Positions 8,329 to 19,357 of a stretch of DNA of 64,000 bases are shown here, in pieces. Below the pieces are notes generated by a model. That model had not been told where the DNA came from and did no database searches. It saw only the letters and a list, made by a program, of their open reading frames with translations. Every line of letters begins with the position of its first letter. Positions within the stretch are counted from its first letter, which is position 1. Origin of the DNA: Zygosaccharomyces rouxii (taxonomy: Eukaryota > Ascomycota > Saccharomycetes > Saccharomycetales > Saccharomycetaceae); the NCBI RefSeq assembly GCF_000026365.1, contig NC_012990.1, forward strand, positions 806,001-870,000, in the 5' to 3' direction. Position numbers and translations under genes: made by a program.

Positions 8329-10422
8329 ATGCTACGATTCAGTAGACTTTTTCACACCACTCCTCGAAGAAATGCTCAGAACTTGACTGAGAAGATTGTT
8401 CAAAAATATGCTGTTGGCATTCCTTCTGGCAAGGAAGTCCGTATGGGTGACTATGTTTCAATTCAACCTGAACACTGTATGTCTCACGACAATTCATGGC
8501 CCGTAGCGTTGAAATTCATGGGTCTTGGTGCCAAAAAGATCCACAATCCTCGTCAAATCGTTAATACATTGGATCATGATATCCAAAATCAAGATGCGAA
8601 AAATCTGACCAAATATAAGAACATCGAAAATTTTGCCAAATCTCAAGGTGTCGATTTTTACCCTGCCGGTAGAGGTATTGGTCATCAAATCATGGTCGAA
8701 GAGGGTTATGCCTTCCCGCTGACCTTGGCGGTTGCCTCAGATTCTCACTCTAACACTTACGGTGGTGTCGGTGCGCTAGGTACGCCTCTGGTTCGTACAG
8801 ATGCAGCTGCTGTCTGGGCAACTGGTCAAACCTGGTGGCAGATTCCCCCAGTGGCTCGCGTAGAGCTACGTGGATCCTTACCACATGGTATTTCAGGTAA
8901 AGATGTCATTGTAGCCCTATGTGGTGTTTTCAACAACGATGAAGTTTTGAACCATGCCATTGAATTTGCAGGTGATATCTCTGCTCTCTCAGTGGAACAC
9001 CGTCTAACCATTGCCAACATGACTACCGAATGGGGGGCCCTGTCAGGTCTTTTCCCCGTAGACAAGACCCTTCTACAATGGTATAAAGAGAAGCGTCTGC
9101 CAAAGATGCCAAATGATCATCCTCGCATTAACAGTACGCGACTAGGTCTTCTGGAACGTCAACTGGCGCAGAATGATGCGGCGCTACGTCCCGATAACGA
9201 CGCACAATATGCAAAGAAGCTTGTACTGGACTTAAATTCATTGACGCACTACGTGTCAGGTCCTAACAGTGTTAAAGTATCAGCTCCGGTGCAAGATTTG
9301 GCCGATGTCAAGGTCAACAAGGCTTATTTGGTTTCTTGCACCAATTCGCGTCTCGCAGATTTAGAGGATGCCGCTGCTGTGGTATGCCCCACTGGTGATT
9401 TGAACGATATCAGAAAAGTAGCACCTGGCGTTAGCTTTTACGTTGCTGCAGCTTCATCAGAGGTTGAAGCCGATGCTAAGGCTACAGGTGCCTGGGATAA
9501 ATTGTTGCGTGCCGGTTGTACAGTTTTACCACCAGGTTGTGGTCCCTGTATTGGTCTCGGTACAGGTCTGTTAGAACCCGGCGAAGTTGGTATCAGTGCA
9601 ACTAACCGTAACTTCAAAGGTCGTATGGGATCAAGAGAAGCGTTAGCATATCTAGCATCACCTGCAGTCGTGGCGGCATCTGCCGTAACTGGTCACATAG
9701 CATCTCCAGCCGAAGTTATCGGTCAACCTGATGCCAAATTTAGTGGTATCAAGGCCTCAACTGATACACAGAGCGAAGAGGCACCTGCAGCCGAAGCAGC
9801 TGATTCCAATGCTTCCGCAGCTACCGAATCTGGTACAGAAATCCTGGAAGGTTTCCCCAGTAAAATTAGTGGTGAATTAGTCTTCTGCGACGCCGACAAC
9901 GTCAACACAGACGGTATCTACCCAGGTAAATACACCTACCAGGATGATGTACCTCGTGAGACGATGGCCAAGGTCTGTATGGAAAACTACGATTCTGCAT
10001 TTGGAGACATTGCCAAACCAGGAGATATCCTTGTAAGTGGGTACAATTTCGGTACTGGTTCATCCCGTGAACAAGCTGCTACCGCTTTATTGGCTAAGGG
10101 AATTCCGCTAGTGGTAAGCGGATCTTTTGGTAACATTTTCTTTAGAAACTCCATTAACAATGCTCTATTGACACTCGAAATTCCAGAACTAATCTCATTA
10201 CTACGTGAAAAGTACTCTAGCGAAGCAGCTAAGCCCACTAGACGTACAAACATATTTTTAACATGGGATGTAGCTCATAAGAAAGTTGTGGTCACCGAAG
10301 GTTCACCAGAAGGTCCAGTTATCCTCGAGCAACAGGTTGGTGAACTGGGTAAGAACCTGCAAGAGATCATTGTTAGTGGTGGTCTTGAAGGTTGGGTTAT
10401 GAGAAAATTAGGTACACAGTAA
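8329..10422 (+). CDS. LYS4: Homoaconitase, mitochondrial (lysine biosynthesis)
   Basis: Homoaconitase acts in the alpha-aminoadipate pathway, converting cis-homoaconitate to homoisocitrate in mitochondria with a 4Fe-4S cluster. The 697 residues match Sc Lys4 (693). A short basic presequence ([15 protein letters not shown]) starts the protein. The three cluster ligands are visible: C337 in VSCTNSR, and C404 and C407 in PPGCGPCIG. An Ala/Glu-rich linker at about 484-505 separates the large domains from the swivelling C-terminal domain, with its GTGSSREQA motif. HEM3 follows on the same strand after 219 bases. A Lys14-type site lies at -168. Confidence 0.96.
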   Translation: MLRFSRLFHTTPRRNAQNLTEKIVQKYAVGIPSGKEVRMGDYVSIQPEHCMSHDNSWPVALKFMGLGAKKIHNPRQIVNTLDHDIQNQDAKNLTKYKNIENFAKSQGVDFYPAGRGIGHQIMVEEGYAFPLTLAVASDSHSNTYGGVGALGTPLVRTDAAAVWATGQTWWQIPPVARVELRGSLPHGISGKDVIVALCGVFNNDEVLNHAIEFAGDISALSVEHRLTIANMTTEWGALSGLFPVDKTLLQWYKEKRLPKMPNDHPRINSTRLGLLERQLAQNDAALRPDNDAQYAKKLVLDLNSLTHYVSGPNSVKVSAPVQDLADVKVNKAYLVSCTNSRLADLEDAAAVVCPTGDLNDIRKVAPGVSFYVAAASSEVEADAKATGAWDKLLRAGCTVLPPGCGPCIGLGTGLLEPGEVGISATNRNFKGRMGSREALAYLASPAVVAASAVTGHIASPAEVIGQPDAKFSGIKASTDTQSEEAPAAEAADSNASAATESGTEILEGFPSKISGELVFCDADNVNTDGIYPGKYTYQDDVPRETMAKVCMENYDSAFGDIAKPGDILVSGYNFGTGSSREQAATALLAKGIPLVVSGSFGNIFFRNSINNALLTLEIPELISLLREKYSSEAAKPTRRTNIFLTWDVAHKKVVVTEGSPEGPVILEQQVGELGKNLQEIIVSGGLEGWVMRKLGTQ

Positions 10423-10641
10423 AACAAGTAGTCCAGAACTTATTTATTTATTTATTAAGAGAAACGACAATCTAAAGATCTTAATAACTACGAATTTTTA
10501 TAGAATTACAAATTAATTCGAATGTGTATAACGTAAGAATCGGTTAGAGAGGAAAAAATGAAATTTTTTTTCAACTACAAATACAAATACAAATACAGGA
10601 AAAAAAAAAAAAAAGGAACTAAATAGAAGGTAGCTTTAAGC

Positions 10642-11625
10642 ATGTCTAGGCGTATTCGTATTGGTGGTAGACAATCCCAGTTGGCCATTGTTCAATCTGA
10701 ACTTGTCAAGCATTTGATTGAGCAGAAATTCCCCGATATTACATGCTCAGTATTTGCCCTACAAACATTGGGTGATCAACAACAGTCCAAACCATTGTAT
10801 TCATTTGGCGGTAAAGCATTATGGACTAAGGAACTGGAAGATTTACTTTATGATGAAGATGATAACCGTAAACTAGACATTATTGTTCATTCCTTGAAGG
10901 ATATGCCTACAACATTGCCTGATGGTTTTGAATTGGGCGGTATCACTGAAAGAGTAGATCCATCTGATTGTCTTGTCATGCCACAAGGGTCTCCTCACAA
11001 GAATTTAGACACCCTACCTGCAGGTAGTGTCGTCGGTACATCCTCAGTGAGACGCTCAGCACAACTGAAGAGAAAATACCCACATCTACGTTTTGAAAGC
11101 ATTAGAGGCAACTTGCACACTAGAATAAGAAAATTAGACGATCCTCAGAACGATTATCAGTGTATCATCTTGGCATCCGCAGGTATGAAAAGGTTAGGAT
11201 TAGGATATAGGATTACTAATACATTTGACAGTTCGGTAATGTACCACGCAGTGGGTCAAGGTGCATTGGGTATTGAAATTCGTGCACAAGATAAAGAGAT
11301 GAAGAAGATACTGGATGCTGTCTGTCATAAGAATACAACTGTGTGTTGTCTTGCGGAACGTCAATTGATGAGATCCTTGGAAGGTGGTTGCTCAGTACCT
11401 ATTGGTGTGGGATCCCGCTACGATGAAACAACGGGATACCTGCACCTACGTGGTATAGTCGTTAGTGTGGATGGAAAACAAGCAGTAGAATTGAACCAAG
11501 AATTGGCTATAAACGATGTAATACGTGATTCAATCGAGTGTGGTAAGTTGCTAGCGGAAAAAATGATTTCAAATGGTGCTAGAAAGATTCTAGAAGAAAT
11601 CAATCTTGATAAGATTGACCAGTAA
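10642..11625 (+). CDS. HEM3: Porphobilinogen deaminase (hydroxymethylbilane synthase)
   Basis: The enzyme joins four porphobilinogens into hydroxymethylbilane, step three of haem synthesis, in the cytosol. The 327 residues match Sc (327). Seen in the protein: [10 protein letters not shown] at the N-terminus, HSLKDMPT with the catalytic Asp, the substrate-binding [11 protein letters not shown], and the cofactor-attachment cysteine C250 in [10 protein letters not shown]. It sits between LYS4 and PRP42 on the same strand. HEM1 is upstream in the same cluster, as expected if Sc YDL205C and YDR232W come from duplicated sister regions. The start ATG is preceded by A-rich leader sequence. Confidence 0.97.
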   Translation: MSRRIRIGGRQSQLAIVQSELVKHLIEQKFPDITCSVFALQTLGDQQQSKPLYSFGGKALWTKELEDLLYDEDDNRKLDIIVHSLKDMPTTLPDGFELGGITERVDPSDCLVMPQGSPHKNLDTLPAGSVVGTSSVRRSAQLKRKYPHLRFESIRGNLHTRIRKLDDPQNDYQCIILASAGMKRLGLGYRITNTFDSSVMYHAVGQGALGIEIRAQDKEMKKILDAVCHKNTTVCCLAERQLMRSLEGGCSVPIGVGSRYDETTGYLHLRGIVVSVDGKQAVELNQELAINDVIRDSIECGKLLAEKMISNGARKILEEINLDKIDQ

Positions 11626-11802
11626 ATGTATTGATAGAGACCATACGTGAATTATTCACGTTGTAAATAGATGATAATTTATTTTGTTACCCGACCGTTC
11701 TTAACAGTGGTAGCTGTAGTAGTAGATGGGCTACTAGTAAAGCATCGCTAGCACTAATACTACCACCACATGGAAGCCGTTCTCTGAAAGCATTTGTCTG
11801 TC

Positions 11803-13386
11803 ATGGATCGGTTTAGTAGAGTTGTAAGTGATCCTGCATTCTCAGAATTAACTCTAGAAGTGGCAAGATTCCCCAAGAGTCTTGAAGGGTGGGAGAGACT
11901 TTTAAATCATTTAACGACTGTAGCATCTCCATTAAATAAGAATATCGATACAAGACTCTACCAATTGTTAATATCCACTTACCAATCTTTTCTTTGCCAG
12001 TTCCCCTACTTAGAGAATTACTATGTGGATTATGCCCTATTAGAATATAGGTTGGGCCATTTGAACAAAATGCATAGAATATTCCAACATGGATTGGCGG
12101 TATTCAATAACAAATCTTTACTGCTATGGACATCTTACCTCAAGATTTGCAATGAAGTTGTACCAAAAAGCAAGCAATTGTTAGAGAAATACGAATTGGC
12201 AGAAGACCATATCGGTATGCATTTCTTTGCAGGTGAATTTTGGCAGATGTATTTGGAACAAGTCAAATTAAGAAGTAACCAGCAACAGAGGTTCTTCTCC
12301 ATACTAAGGAAAACATTAGAGATACCGTTGTACTCCTTTAGCCATTTCTACGCAGTCTGGCTTCGATGCGTGGATGATATACAAGATCTATCTCAGTTGA
12401 AGAAACTGGCACCCAAAGAAGATCTTATTAAAAAATTGAAGATTGACATCGATACAGGTGGCAGGAAAGGTCCTCGATTGCAAGAGGCCAAGAAACTATT
12501 GAGGAAATTCACTCGTGAATTGTATTTGGTCATCCAGTACCAAGTTCTCGAGATTTACTCACTCTACGAGTCCAAGATACAGACGCGCTACTATGTGTCT
12601 CCAGAAACTCTTATACCTACCCATGAACTAGAACTTTGGCAAAAATATTTGGAATATACAGTGAATTTGAAAATTGATGACTTAACCCATTTAAATTTCC
12701 AAAGAGCTCTCTTACCATTGGCGCACTACGACATCGTTTGGATCCAATATGCACGCTGGCTCGTGGATTGGAAAGAGGATTTGTTAACCGCTAAACAAGT
12801 TTTGACTAAGGGAATCTCATTATCACTGAAAAAAAGTAAACTGCTCAAATTTTTGTACACTATCTTGTGCAGTTTAAACGAATTCGACCAATTACAATGG
12901 ATCATTGACCATGTTGAAACTGCATACTCAAACCATATTGAAGAAACCGATGATTTTGAATTATTTTGGGACTATGTCCATTTCCAACTTTTTATCAAGC
13001 CTCAATCAGGCGATGTATTAGACATTATCAGTAGACGTTTGGACCATTGTCAAGCAAGAGAAGGGCAATTCTTGTTGTTATCTGCCTTATTACAACTGCA
13101 AAAAATGGATAACACATCCTCCATTGAAGATAGAATTTTCCAGCATTTGATAAAAAACAATTGGGATTACTATTTAAAAGACGGCAGATTCTGGTCACTC
13201 TACAGTCGACTAATCTATCTAGACCCCAATAGATCTTATTTGGAAAGAAGAAGATGCATCTCAAACCAAGTGTGGACTAAAGCTCGTGAACGTCCTACAA
13301 AAAGTGAAATATTACCTCATTTACAGCAGTTCTGTCAATCCTATTTGCCTGAAGATATTGACCACTTAGAAGATTTATTCCAATAA
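11803..13386 (+). CDS. PRP42: Prp42, U1 snRNP splicing factor
   Basis: The 527-residue protein (Sc 544) is almost wholly helical, with HAT-type repeats such as YYVDYALLEYRLG, LWTSYLKIC and WIQYARWLVDWKED. Prp42 is a stable component of yeast U1 snRNP needed for commitment to splicing. I use the ATG at 11803; the frame is open from a TTG at 11794, but no ATG lies there. It converges on the YDL206W-type gene (stops 62 bases apart). Position after LYS4/HEM3 matches Sc YDR235W. Prp39 is the related alternative, but gene order supports Prp42. Confidence 0.9.
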   Translation: MDRFSRVVSDPAFSELTLEVARFPKSLEGWERLLNHLTTVASPLNKNIDTRLYQLLISTYQSFLCQFPYLENYYVDYALLEYRLGHLNKMHRIFQHGLAVFNNKSLLLWTSYLKICNEVVPKSKQLLEKYELAEDHIGMHFFAGEFWQMYLEQVKLRSNQQQRFFSILRKTLEIPLYSFSHFYAVWLRCVDDIQDLSQLKKLAPKEDLIKKLKIDIDTGGRKGPRLQEAKKLLRKFTRELYLVIQYQVLEIYSLYESKIQTRYYVSPETLIPTHELELWQKYLEYTVNLKIDDLTHLNFQRALLPLAHYDIVWIQYARWLVDWKEDLLTAKQVLTKGISLSLKKSKLLKFLYTILCSLNEFDQLQWIIDHVETAYSNHIEETDDFELFWDYVHFQLFIKPQSGDVLDIISRRLDHCQAREGQFLLLSALLQLQKMDNTSSIEDRIFQHLIKNNWDYYLKDGRFWSLYSRLIYLDPNRSYLERRRCISNQVWTKARERPTKSEILPHLQQFCQSYLPEDIDHLEDLFQ

Positions 13387-13448
13387 CAACCGACAATTTA
13401 CGATATTATTACAACAAACGTTTTTCCTTTTGAAACGTCCCTCTTTTT

Positions 13449-15542
13449 CTAAATAACTTCTATGTATATATTAAGTCCAGTAATGAAGATGTAGAGGACC
13501 AGCAGTGTTATACTGATCTTCTTGTCAATACGCCAACCGTTTATCGGTACCACAATCCCCAGGATGATGAATGATACCAAAACACCAATGGCGCTTAGAC
13601 TGAGATGTGAATCCACTTGGAAATCAATACCACATTTTATGAGAGATTTTTCACAACCCTTATGACTTCCTAACATTAGTATAATACCATCGACACCAAT
13701 ACCTAGCAGAAAATACAACAGCGGACTACCGAAGCAGGCGCCAAGAGCAATGTCTAGTACACCAATTTCCATAAAAACAATGTTTGAAACTAAATCACCG
13801 AAAGAATTACCCCAGGCAAAAACTGTTAGGCCTAGAATGGTATTGGAAATGTTAAATTTCTCTCCCCATTTCATCAGGATGTTTACTACGAGATGCACAT
13901 TAAAGGATGTTGCACTCAATGATAAAACAAAGCCTGCGATTGCTCGCAAGTTTATATTCCAGTTGATAATACCTTTATACCATCTAAAGGATAGAATGAT
14001 AAAAAGAATGGAACACAGTAAAAGCACCGACAAAGGACACTCTTCCGCCAGCAGAAGAGAGGAAATTGCCGGAACCAATGAAAATCTGATCACATCGAGA
14101 ATATGGTGCGGTTTATCTTGTTTATCTTGAGGCATCACTGGAACCAGTATAGTTAACCAGATGGTGAGTGGTGTAGTAAACAGTAGTAATATGAATTCTG
14201 AAGTGGGGACAAAGGCATTGGCATCCGTTAAATAACCATAGAGCTTGAACCTTTGAAGCCAAGATTTAAAAGTTTTAGGAGAACCTTCCACGGCCTGTGA
14301 TTCCATGACAACAACATGTTGCTCGTCAGATTGACCCACCGGTGTCAACGTATAGTAAAGCGGTCTTAGATCAGGCAGGTGGTCGCAACTCAAAGATTTA
14401 GAACATACAGGTCTCTTCTGTGGAACCGACAACAGTTGATCATTTTCTTGGGGCCCTGAATAATGCACACTTCCCTCTGATGATTGAGTTTCTGGTGGAG
14501 GATGGGATATTACAGGTAAATCTGCAGAGATATCACCTTCTTGCCAAGACGAAGCCCTTCGCCTAGCCACCAGCGGCGGAATGGTATCTTGATCAAATTC
14601 ACTCTCTATATCTGAACAGATATCAGCGGCAGCAACTTGTTGGTTCTTCAATAAAGTTTCGTTTTCCCAAATGTCTAAAAAGTCTCTAAGCCTGATTCTA
14701 ATCCATCTATTATAATTGACTCGCAAATACTGACGAATCCTTCTTCTGATATTAGCCCTCCTCTCCCTAATACCTTCATTGAACATATGAATGTTCCCAC
14801 GGCGAGATATTTCAGGTACTTCAACATTACTTACAATGGTAGTAATATCAGCCATCGCATCTGAGTTTTCACGTTGGGCAGACACTACTGGACTTGAAGG
14901 GAGCAAATTATCACGTTTGTGGTCAAACACTAAGAAAGTTGCATACGCACAGTAGGCCAGTACCATTACTGCACATTCCCAAAGCATGAGGGTACCATCA
15001 CAAAGGAAATAAATCGACAACAGAATTAGTCCAGCAAAGATCGACATGTCTTGAACGAAGAGTTGTCGATTGTAAGCTACTGACCCAGATTCATCCACAC
15101 TTAAGGGTTCCGCTAAACTCTCCAAGTTACAACTCAATCTGTCCATTGGTTTTAACTCGATTGTTTTGATTAAAGCCATAGAACCCAATACCACAGTTAA
15201 TAGGAAGAATATACCACCCAATAATTCACCAATGGCTAAAGTAATGGCACCTGCGTTCATAGCTTGGTATGTTCCGGTAATATCGGGAATGGCATTACCC
15301 ATTGCCAGTAGGGTGAATCCAGAAACTCTGTCAGAGACATGCAGGATATCCCTAGATATTTGAGATAGTGATGGTGTTAAAAAATCTGAAGCTATTGAAC
15401 CCAACATCACAAAGCATCCAAAAAGTCCAATCGGCTCTACATAAAATTGCCAAAGTCTTTCACTTTTCAAGGAAAGTATAATGAGAATAGCATTTATCGA
15501 ATAGAAAAATGCAGCGACAATGCATCGTTGGTAAAGTCGCAT
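13449..15542 (-). CDS. Putative vacuolar/organelle cation-Ca2+ exchanger (YDL206W homologue)
   Basis: This 697-residue multispanning protein belongs to the Ca2+/cation antiporter (CaCA) superfamily. Two alpha-repeat regions are visible, an N-terminal one with GNAIPDITGTYQAMNAG and a C-terminal one with FAWGNSFGDLVSNI. About ten membrane segments are split by a long hydrophilic loop (roughly residues 215-440) rich in Arg and Ser. The Sc homologue YDL206W is poorly characterised, so the transported ions are unknown. The first ATG of the frame is at 15540-15542; the frame is open five codons further upstream, but only from a TTG. Place and orientation match inverted Sc YDL205C-YDL207W. Confidence 0.85.
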   Translation of the reverse strand: MRLYQRCIVAAFFYSINAILIILSLKSERLWQFYVEPIGLFGCFVMLGSIASDFLTPSLSQISRDILHVSDRVSGFTLLAMGNAIPDITGTYQAMNAGAITLAIGELLGGIFFLLTVVLGSMALIKTIELKPMDRLSCNLESLAEPLSVDESGSVAYNRQLFVQDMSIFAGLILLSIYFLCDGTLMLWECAVMVLAYCAYATFLVFDHKRDNLLPSSPVVSAQRENSDAMADITTIVSNVEVPEISRRGNIHMFNEGIRERRANIRRRIRQYLRVNYNRWIRIRLRDFLDIWENETLLKNQQVAAADICSDIESEFDQDTIPPLVARRRASSWQEGDISADLPVISHPPPETQSSEGSVHYSGPQENDQLLSVPQKRPVCSKSLSCDHLPDLRPLYYTLTPVGQSDEQHVVVMESQAVEGSPKTFKSWLQRFKLYGYLTDANAFVPTSEFILLLFTTPLTIWLTILVPVMPQDKQDKPHHILDVIRFSLVPAISSLLLAEECPLSVLLLCSILFIILSFRWYKGIINWNINLRAIAGFVLSLSATSFNVHLVVNILMKWGEKFNISNTILGLTVFAWGNSFGDLVSNIVFMEIGVLDIALGACFGSPLLYFLLGIGVDGIILMLGSHKGCEKSLIKCGIDFQVDSHLSLSAIGVLVSFIILGIVVPINGWRIDKKISITLLVLYIFITGLNIYIEVI

Positions 15543-15876
15543 TTCCAGTAATGCCAAATATGATTTGCTGGGTATATTATTGATATCTAGAATTCTCTAT
15601 TGGCAGCTATCAACACATATGGCGGACTAAAACTTTCGATCTTGGCAAAAGTTCTGTTAATTGTGTAGTTGGGTAATTTTTCATTACTCGGAGTCGATAA
15701 GTCATCTCCAATGACTAACTACATAACATGCTCAAGAAAATATTGGGATAAAATGCCCAGGTATCATTTATAGTCTCTGATTTGAAATGTATTTAATCGT
15801 ACTGAAATCACAATTCTAGTTTATGTACTCTTGTCTATCTACGTGATCTGGTGGTGTAGCAATGTGTCGCAGATGG
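15543..15876. other. Gap between FMN1 stop and the exchanger start
   Basis: This 334-base region lies upstream of the exchanger gene and downstream of FMN1. I see AT-rich sequence and no RNA gene, repeat or named site. Confidence 0.4.
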
Positions 15877-16446
15877 CTAATGGTCAACTTGTTTCTGGTA
15901 TTTCAGATAGTTTGGCCTCGATAAGATTTCGCTTGCGATTAATTTATCCTTGTTAATATCATCTATGAGTGCCTCCTTGGAATTATAGTTCAGCTCAGGT
16001 CTAATACGCCCCAGAAGATTGAATTTAACCTGAGCGCCGTAGAAATCTGCTTGGAAATGGTGCAAAATGTGCAGTTCCACCGTCTTCAATTTATTGTGGT
16101 AGAATGGATTCTTTCCCACTGAAAGGACCACTGGATGTATTTTTAAATCATCATTAGTTTCCTTGAGAAGTTTGCCATAGTTATAAGTTACAGTTCTACC
16201 GTCATTTCTCAAAGCCGTAGTATCTTCACGGTTTACACGTTTCAAAAGAGCGTATCCAAAATATACTCCCAATTCTAGATCTTGTGTCTCTGGTGGCAAT
16301 TGTTCTAGGGGAACGTTGGCTGTAGGTATTCCAAGTTCAGCTGAACCTCTACCAAATCCGAATTCGATATCACAGAAATTGGTTACGATGGGAAATGGTG
16401 ATTCTGGTTCCTCCGGTATGAGCCAATCGTTAGGTCTTAGTTCCAT
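15877..16446 (-). CDS. FMN1: Riboflavin kinase
   Basis: The enzyme phosphorylates riboflavin to FMN using ATP. The 189 residues carry the family signature FGFGRGSAELGIPTANVP at about 30-47, VVLSVGKNPF, and a C-terminal RPELNY block. Sc Fmn1 (218) has an extra N-terminal hydrophobic segment of about 20 residues, absent here. Upstream of this ATG the frame has no other ATG before an in-frame TAG near 16486-16488, so a simple N-terminal extension is excluded. The protein is therefore probably soluble. It is one of three same-strand genes (GLE1, FMN1, exchanger), and its position matches Sc YDR236C. Confidence 0.94.
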   Translation of the reverse strand: MELRPNDWLIPEEPESPFPIVTNFCDIEFGFGRGSAELGIPTANVPLEQLPPETQDLELGVYFGYALLKRVNREDTTALRNDGRTVTYNYGKLLKETNDDLKIHPVVLSVGKNPFYHNKLKTVELHILHHFQADFYGAQVKFNLLGRIRPELNYNSKEALIDDINKDKLIASEILSRPNYLKYQKQVDH

Positions 16447-16618
16447 CAGAAGTTGAGCGAATGATGCAATCTCGAGCTTTGTTTTCTACTTATTGTAGTA
16501 GAGAACTTTCGCTGTTTGTAATCTGGTAATCAGATAAACGAGATAGTACTAACACACATGACATCCAATTCTCCAAGATTCAAAATTCTATTTATCGTAC
16601 TTAAAGAGGTGAACGTAT

Positions 16619-18211
16619 TTAATCTATCATCTCTGGGAAACTCTTGATTCCACTCGTCTGCCATTCTTCCATTAATATACGTAGACGAGCAGCACCGACG
16701 TATTTCTGTTGTGCAACCGCTGACGTTAAGTTATCACCAACGAGCTGTAGTAATTTTTGAGCCTGTTTACCATATGCCTGATAGAATTGTAAAGCAGCTG
16801 CATCCCACCACGATCCTAATACTACGAAATGTGAGTTTGTTAGCAGGTCTTGAGAAGTATTAGCGATGCGTGCTAGTAATCTCCAAGAGTACGAAATTGG
16901 TAAAGGATGCTGCTGTTGATTAATGACTTCCACAGATAACGGTAACCTTGTAATAACCGCAAACAGTGTGACCATTCCCCCCATTCTTTCATCGTAAGAA
17001 GTATCCTCTTCCCATTTATCATCGGAATTCCTCTTCCACCCCATATTTGAACGACCTTTTTCAGTATCAATCTTACAGGTATAGCCAATGACAAATGGAC
17101 ATTTTTTAACCAATCTTGCCATTAACAACTCTTTCAAATCAGGATACCTAGTCATCAGTGCTAGGGTCAGTTTGGCCAATGGTAATGCAGATTCAGGTTT
17201 AACTCTAACCTCTGTTTCTGACTGATGAACAAGAGCCTTTGCGATAAAGTTTAGTACCCATAGGTATGCAAGTTGATTTGCTTTCGTTTGATCGATTAAA
17301 CCGAACAGCTCCATTTGAATCGATTGTAATTGTTGATTACTATTAGTCAATTGGCCAAATTTAGGATTGATCTTTCTCTTATGACGTGAAATCAAATTTC
17401 TAGTATCAACATCCATTTGTTTAACAGGTTCTACAATTTCTTTCTTGATCTGTAAAATTTTATCCTTATAATGCCAAAAAGTCTTTTCAATCCCTTTGAA
17501 ATCTGTTACAGTCTTACCACGTCTTGCCTGTTCCGCTATCAACGCTTTTTCTTGCTCATCCCTGGTTCGTTGCTCTTGTTGTTCCTTCTCTTCTTTTAAT
17601 TTCCTTTCAGCTTCTTGACGTTTCCTCTCTTCTTCCAATTGACGTTTCTTGGCATCTTCTTCTTCACGTCGTCTTTTGGCCAGTTCCTCTTGGTGTTTGC
17701 GTGCCTCCTCTTCTTTTCTCCTGCGGTCCTCTTCAGCCTTCCTCTTGGCATTTCTCACTGATTGGACCTGAGCGCTATTATCAATGTCCAATTGATTCAT
17801 TTTTGACACCAGAGAATTCGCCAAGGCCGATAGAATATCTCTAGTATCATGAGCAACTACCGATCCACTAGATGCAAATTTAGATGCAGATGCAGAGGGG
17901 GAAGCAGAGTTTTCCAATGACCGTTCACTGGCTTGACCTGAAGAACCCGGTACAACGGTTGGAATCGACTCTACAGTCGGGAGCTTTGCACGCAAGTTCA
18001 ATTGACTTAGTAGCTGCTCATATTCGGCATCTAACTTCTCAGAAACTTCACTTGACTGCCTGCTGTGTTGCCTCGGCAGTTTTAATCTTGGTATATCAAC
18101 CTCTTTCTCATTGACAAATGTGTACTCATCGGGACTTGGCTCATCTGTAGAAAACGGCGAAACATCCTCATCATCACTAATATCATACAATTCGTCAAGT
18201 ACGAATCTCAT
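16619..18211 (-). CDS. GLE1: Gle1, mRNA export factor at the nuclear pore
   Basis: The 530-residue protein (Sc 538) has a disordered acidic N-terminus, a charged coiled coil from about 155 to 225 with runs of KRREEEDAKKRQLEEERKR type, and a C-terminal helical GLE1 domain from about 245. In the family this domain, with inositol hexakisphosphate, activates the DEAD-box ATPase Dbp5 on the cytoplasmic face of the pore. It shares a 258-base divergent promoter with MRPL7. Gene order matches Sc YDL207W. Confidence 0.94.
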   Translation of the reverse strand: MRFVLDELYDISDDEDVSPFSTDEPSPDEYTFVNEKEVDIPRLKLPRQHSRQSSEVSEKLDAEYEQLLSQLNLRAKLPTVESIPTVVPGSSGQASERSLENSASPSASASKFASSGSVVAHDTRDILSALANSLVSKMNQLDIDNSAQVQSVRNAKRKAEEDRRRKEEEARKHQEELAKRRREEEDAKKRQLEEERKRQEAERKLKEEKEQQEQRTRDEQEKALIAEQARRGKTVTDFKGIEKTFWHYKDKILQIKKEIVEPVKQMDVDTRNLISRHKRKINPKFGQLTNSNQQLQSIQMELFGLIDQTKANQLAYLWVLNFIAKALVHQSETEVRVKPESALPLAKLTLALMTRYPDLKELLMARLVKKCPFVIGYTCKIDTEKGRSNMGWKRNSDDKWEEDTSYDERMGGMVTLFAVITRLPLSVEVINQQQHPLPISYSWRLLARIANTSQDLLTNSHFVVLGSWWDAAALQFYQAYGKQAQKLLQLVGDNLTSAVAQQKYVGAARLRILMEEWQTSGIKSFPEMID

Positions 18212-18469
18212 GTCAGCCTAGGTTAACGAGAGTTTGATGCCGGTTTCCAGTTCTCTTGATACTTCTACCTTCATAGAGCTGAATTCAAGATGAACTTCTA
18301 ATGTTCGTCCATAATGATATTTATGCTTTACTATTGCCGATTGAAAAATTTCACCAATACTGAACCAAAAACATTGATAATACACCAATTGTATACCATA
18401 TTGAAGGTTGTTTAAGCGCCCATTGTCTTTGAAAGTTGTTCATCAGGTTTTTGGCGGTTAGATTTGACT

Positions 18470-19357
18470 ATGCAGAAGTTCTCCTGTTCCAAGAGGTGCT
18501 TTTCAAGCAGTAGTGTTGCCTACAAGTCTCACTGTTCGTTGGTTAACCCTGTTCATCATAGAGTTAGAATTGATAAATCGAGGCTTTCACCAAGATTTCC
18601 TGAGTTAAACTTGGATAAGAATGATATTAGAAATCCTGGATTTAACCCTGTAACAACGCACCAGGACCGTGTTCACGAACACTATTTAAATACTTTAAAA
18701 TCCGATATGCTTTTGATTAACTATGCACACAATGCACAAACCAAAGCGGGGCTCAAAAAGAGATCTTGGGATGGATCATCACCATACCACATCAATAGAC
18801 CATTAAGGAAACCTCAAGGCAGTACCAGTCAATTACCTGATTTACACCCAGTCAAATGGCATAACATTCCAGAGGTTACCAGCGTCGTTTTGAACTGTTA
18901 TGTTAGGGAAGCCAAGGAGAACAAATTGCTCGCCATTTCTGCAGCATTACAACTACAGCAAATTACCGGTTGCAAACCACATCCAATTTTCTCAAAGAGC
19001 GATGTACCCAGTTGGAAACTGAGACGAGGTAACCAGATGGGGGCCAAAATTGAATTGAAAGGTAGACCGATGTCGCAGTTCCTATCAACATTAACCGAAA
19101 TTGTTATGCCCAGAATAAGAGAGTACAAAGGTATAAGTAACAAGTCTGGTAATGGATTAGGTTCATTGTCCTTTGGTCTGACTTCAGAGGACGTAAAATT
19201 CTTTCCAGAAATCGATTCTAACCAAGATCTGTGGCCTAAGACCTTTGGTATGCATATCAACATTAACACTTCCGCACAGACCGATGTTCAAGCTAGAACT
19301 TTGGTTAGTGGATTCCAAATCCCATTTCATGGTGTAGAAAAGAAGAGAATTGCCTAA
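18470..19357 (+). CDS. MRPL7: Mitochondrial large-subunit ribosomal protein uL5m
   Basis: The 295-residue protein (Sc 292) begins with a basic, Ser-rich presequence ([15 protein letters not shown]). It ends in the uL5 fold, with the blocks [21 protein letters not shown] and FFPEID near the C-terminus, as in bacterial L5, which contacts 5S rRNA and tRNA in the central protuberance. The ATG at 18470 is the first in frame; the frame is open from a TTG two codons earlier. Sc synteny is YDR237W. The next gene, RSM27, is also mitoribosomal but comes from another Sc region, so a rearrangement breakpoint lies between them. Confidence 0.93.
   Translation: MQKFSCSKRCFSSSSVAYKSHCSLVNPVHHRVRIDKSRLSPRFPELNLDKNDIRNPGFNPVTTHQDRVHEHYLNTLKSDMLLINYAHNAQTKAGLKKRSWDGSSPYHINRPLRKPQGSTSQLPDLHPVKWHNIPEVTSVVLNCYVREAKENKLLAISAALQLQQITGCKPHPIFSKSDVPSWKLRRGNQMGAKIELKGRPMSQFLSTLTEIVMPRIREYKGISNKSGNGLGSLSFGLTSEDVKFFPEIDSNQDLWPKTFGMHININTSAQTDVQARTLVSGFQIPFHGVEKKRIA

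Noticed and set aside
11794..11802. PRP42 start at 11794
   Set aside because: The codon is TTG; the first ATG of the frame is 11803. The same correction applies to MRPL7 (18464), CCH1 (22109), the exchanger (15557), POP7 (40913) and RPC25 (50541), whose longest frames begin with TTG or GTG.
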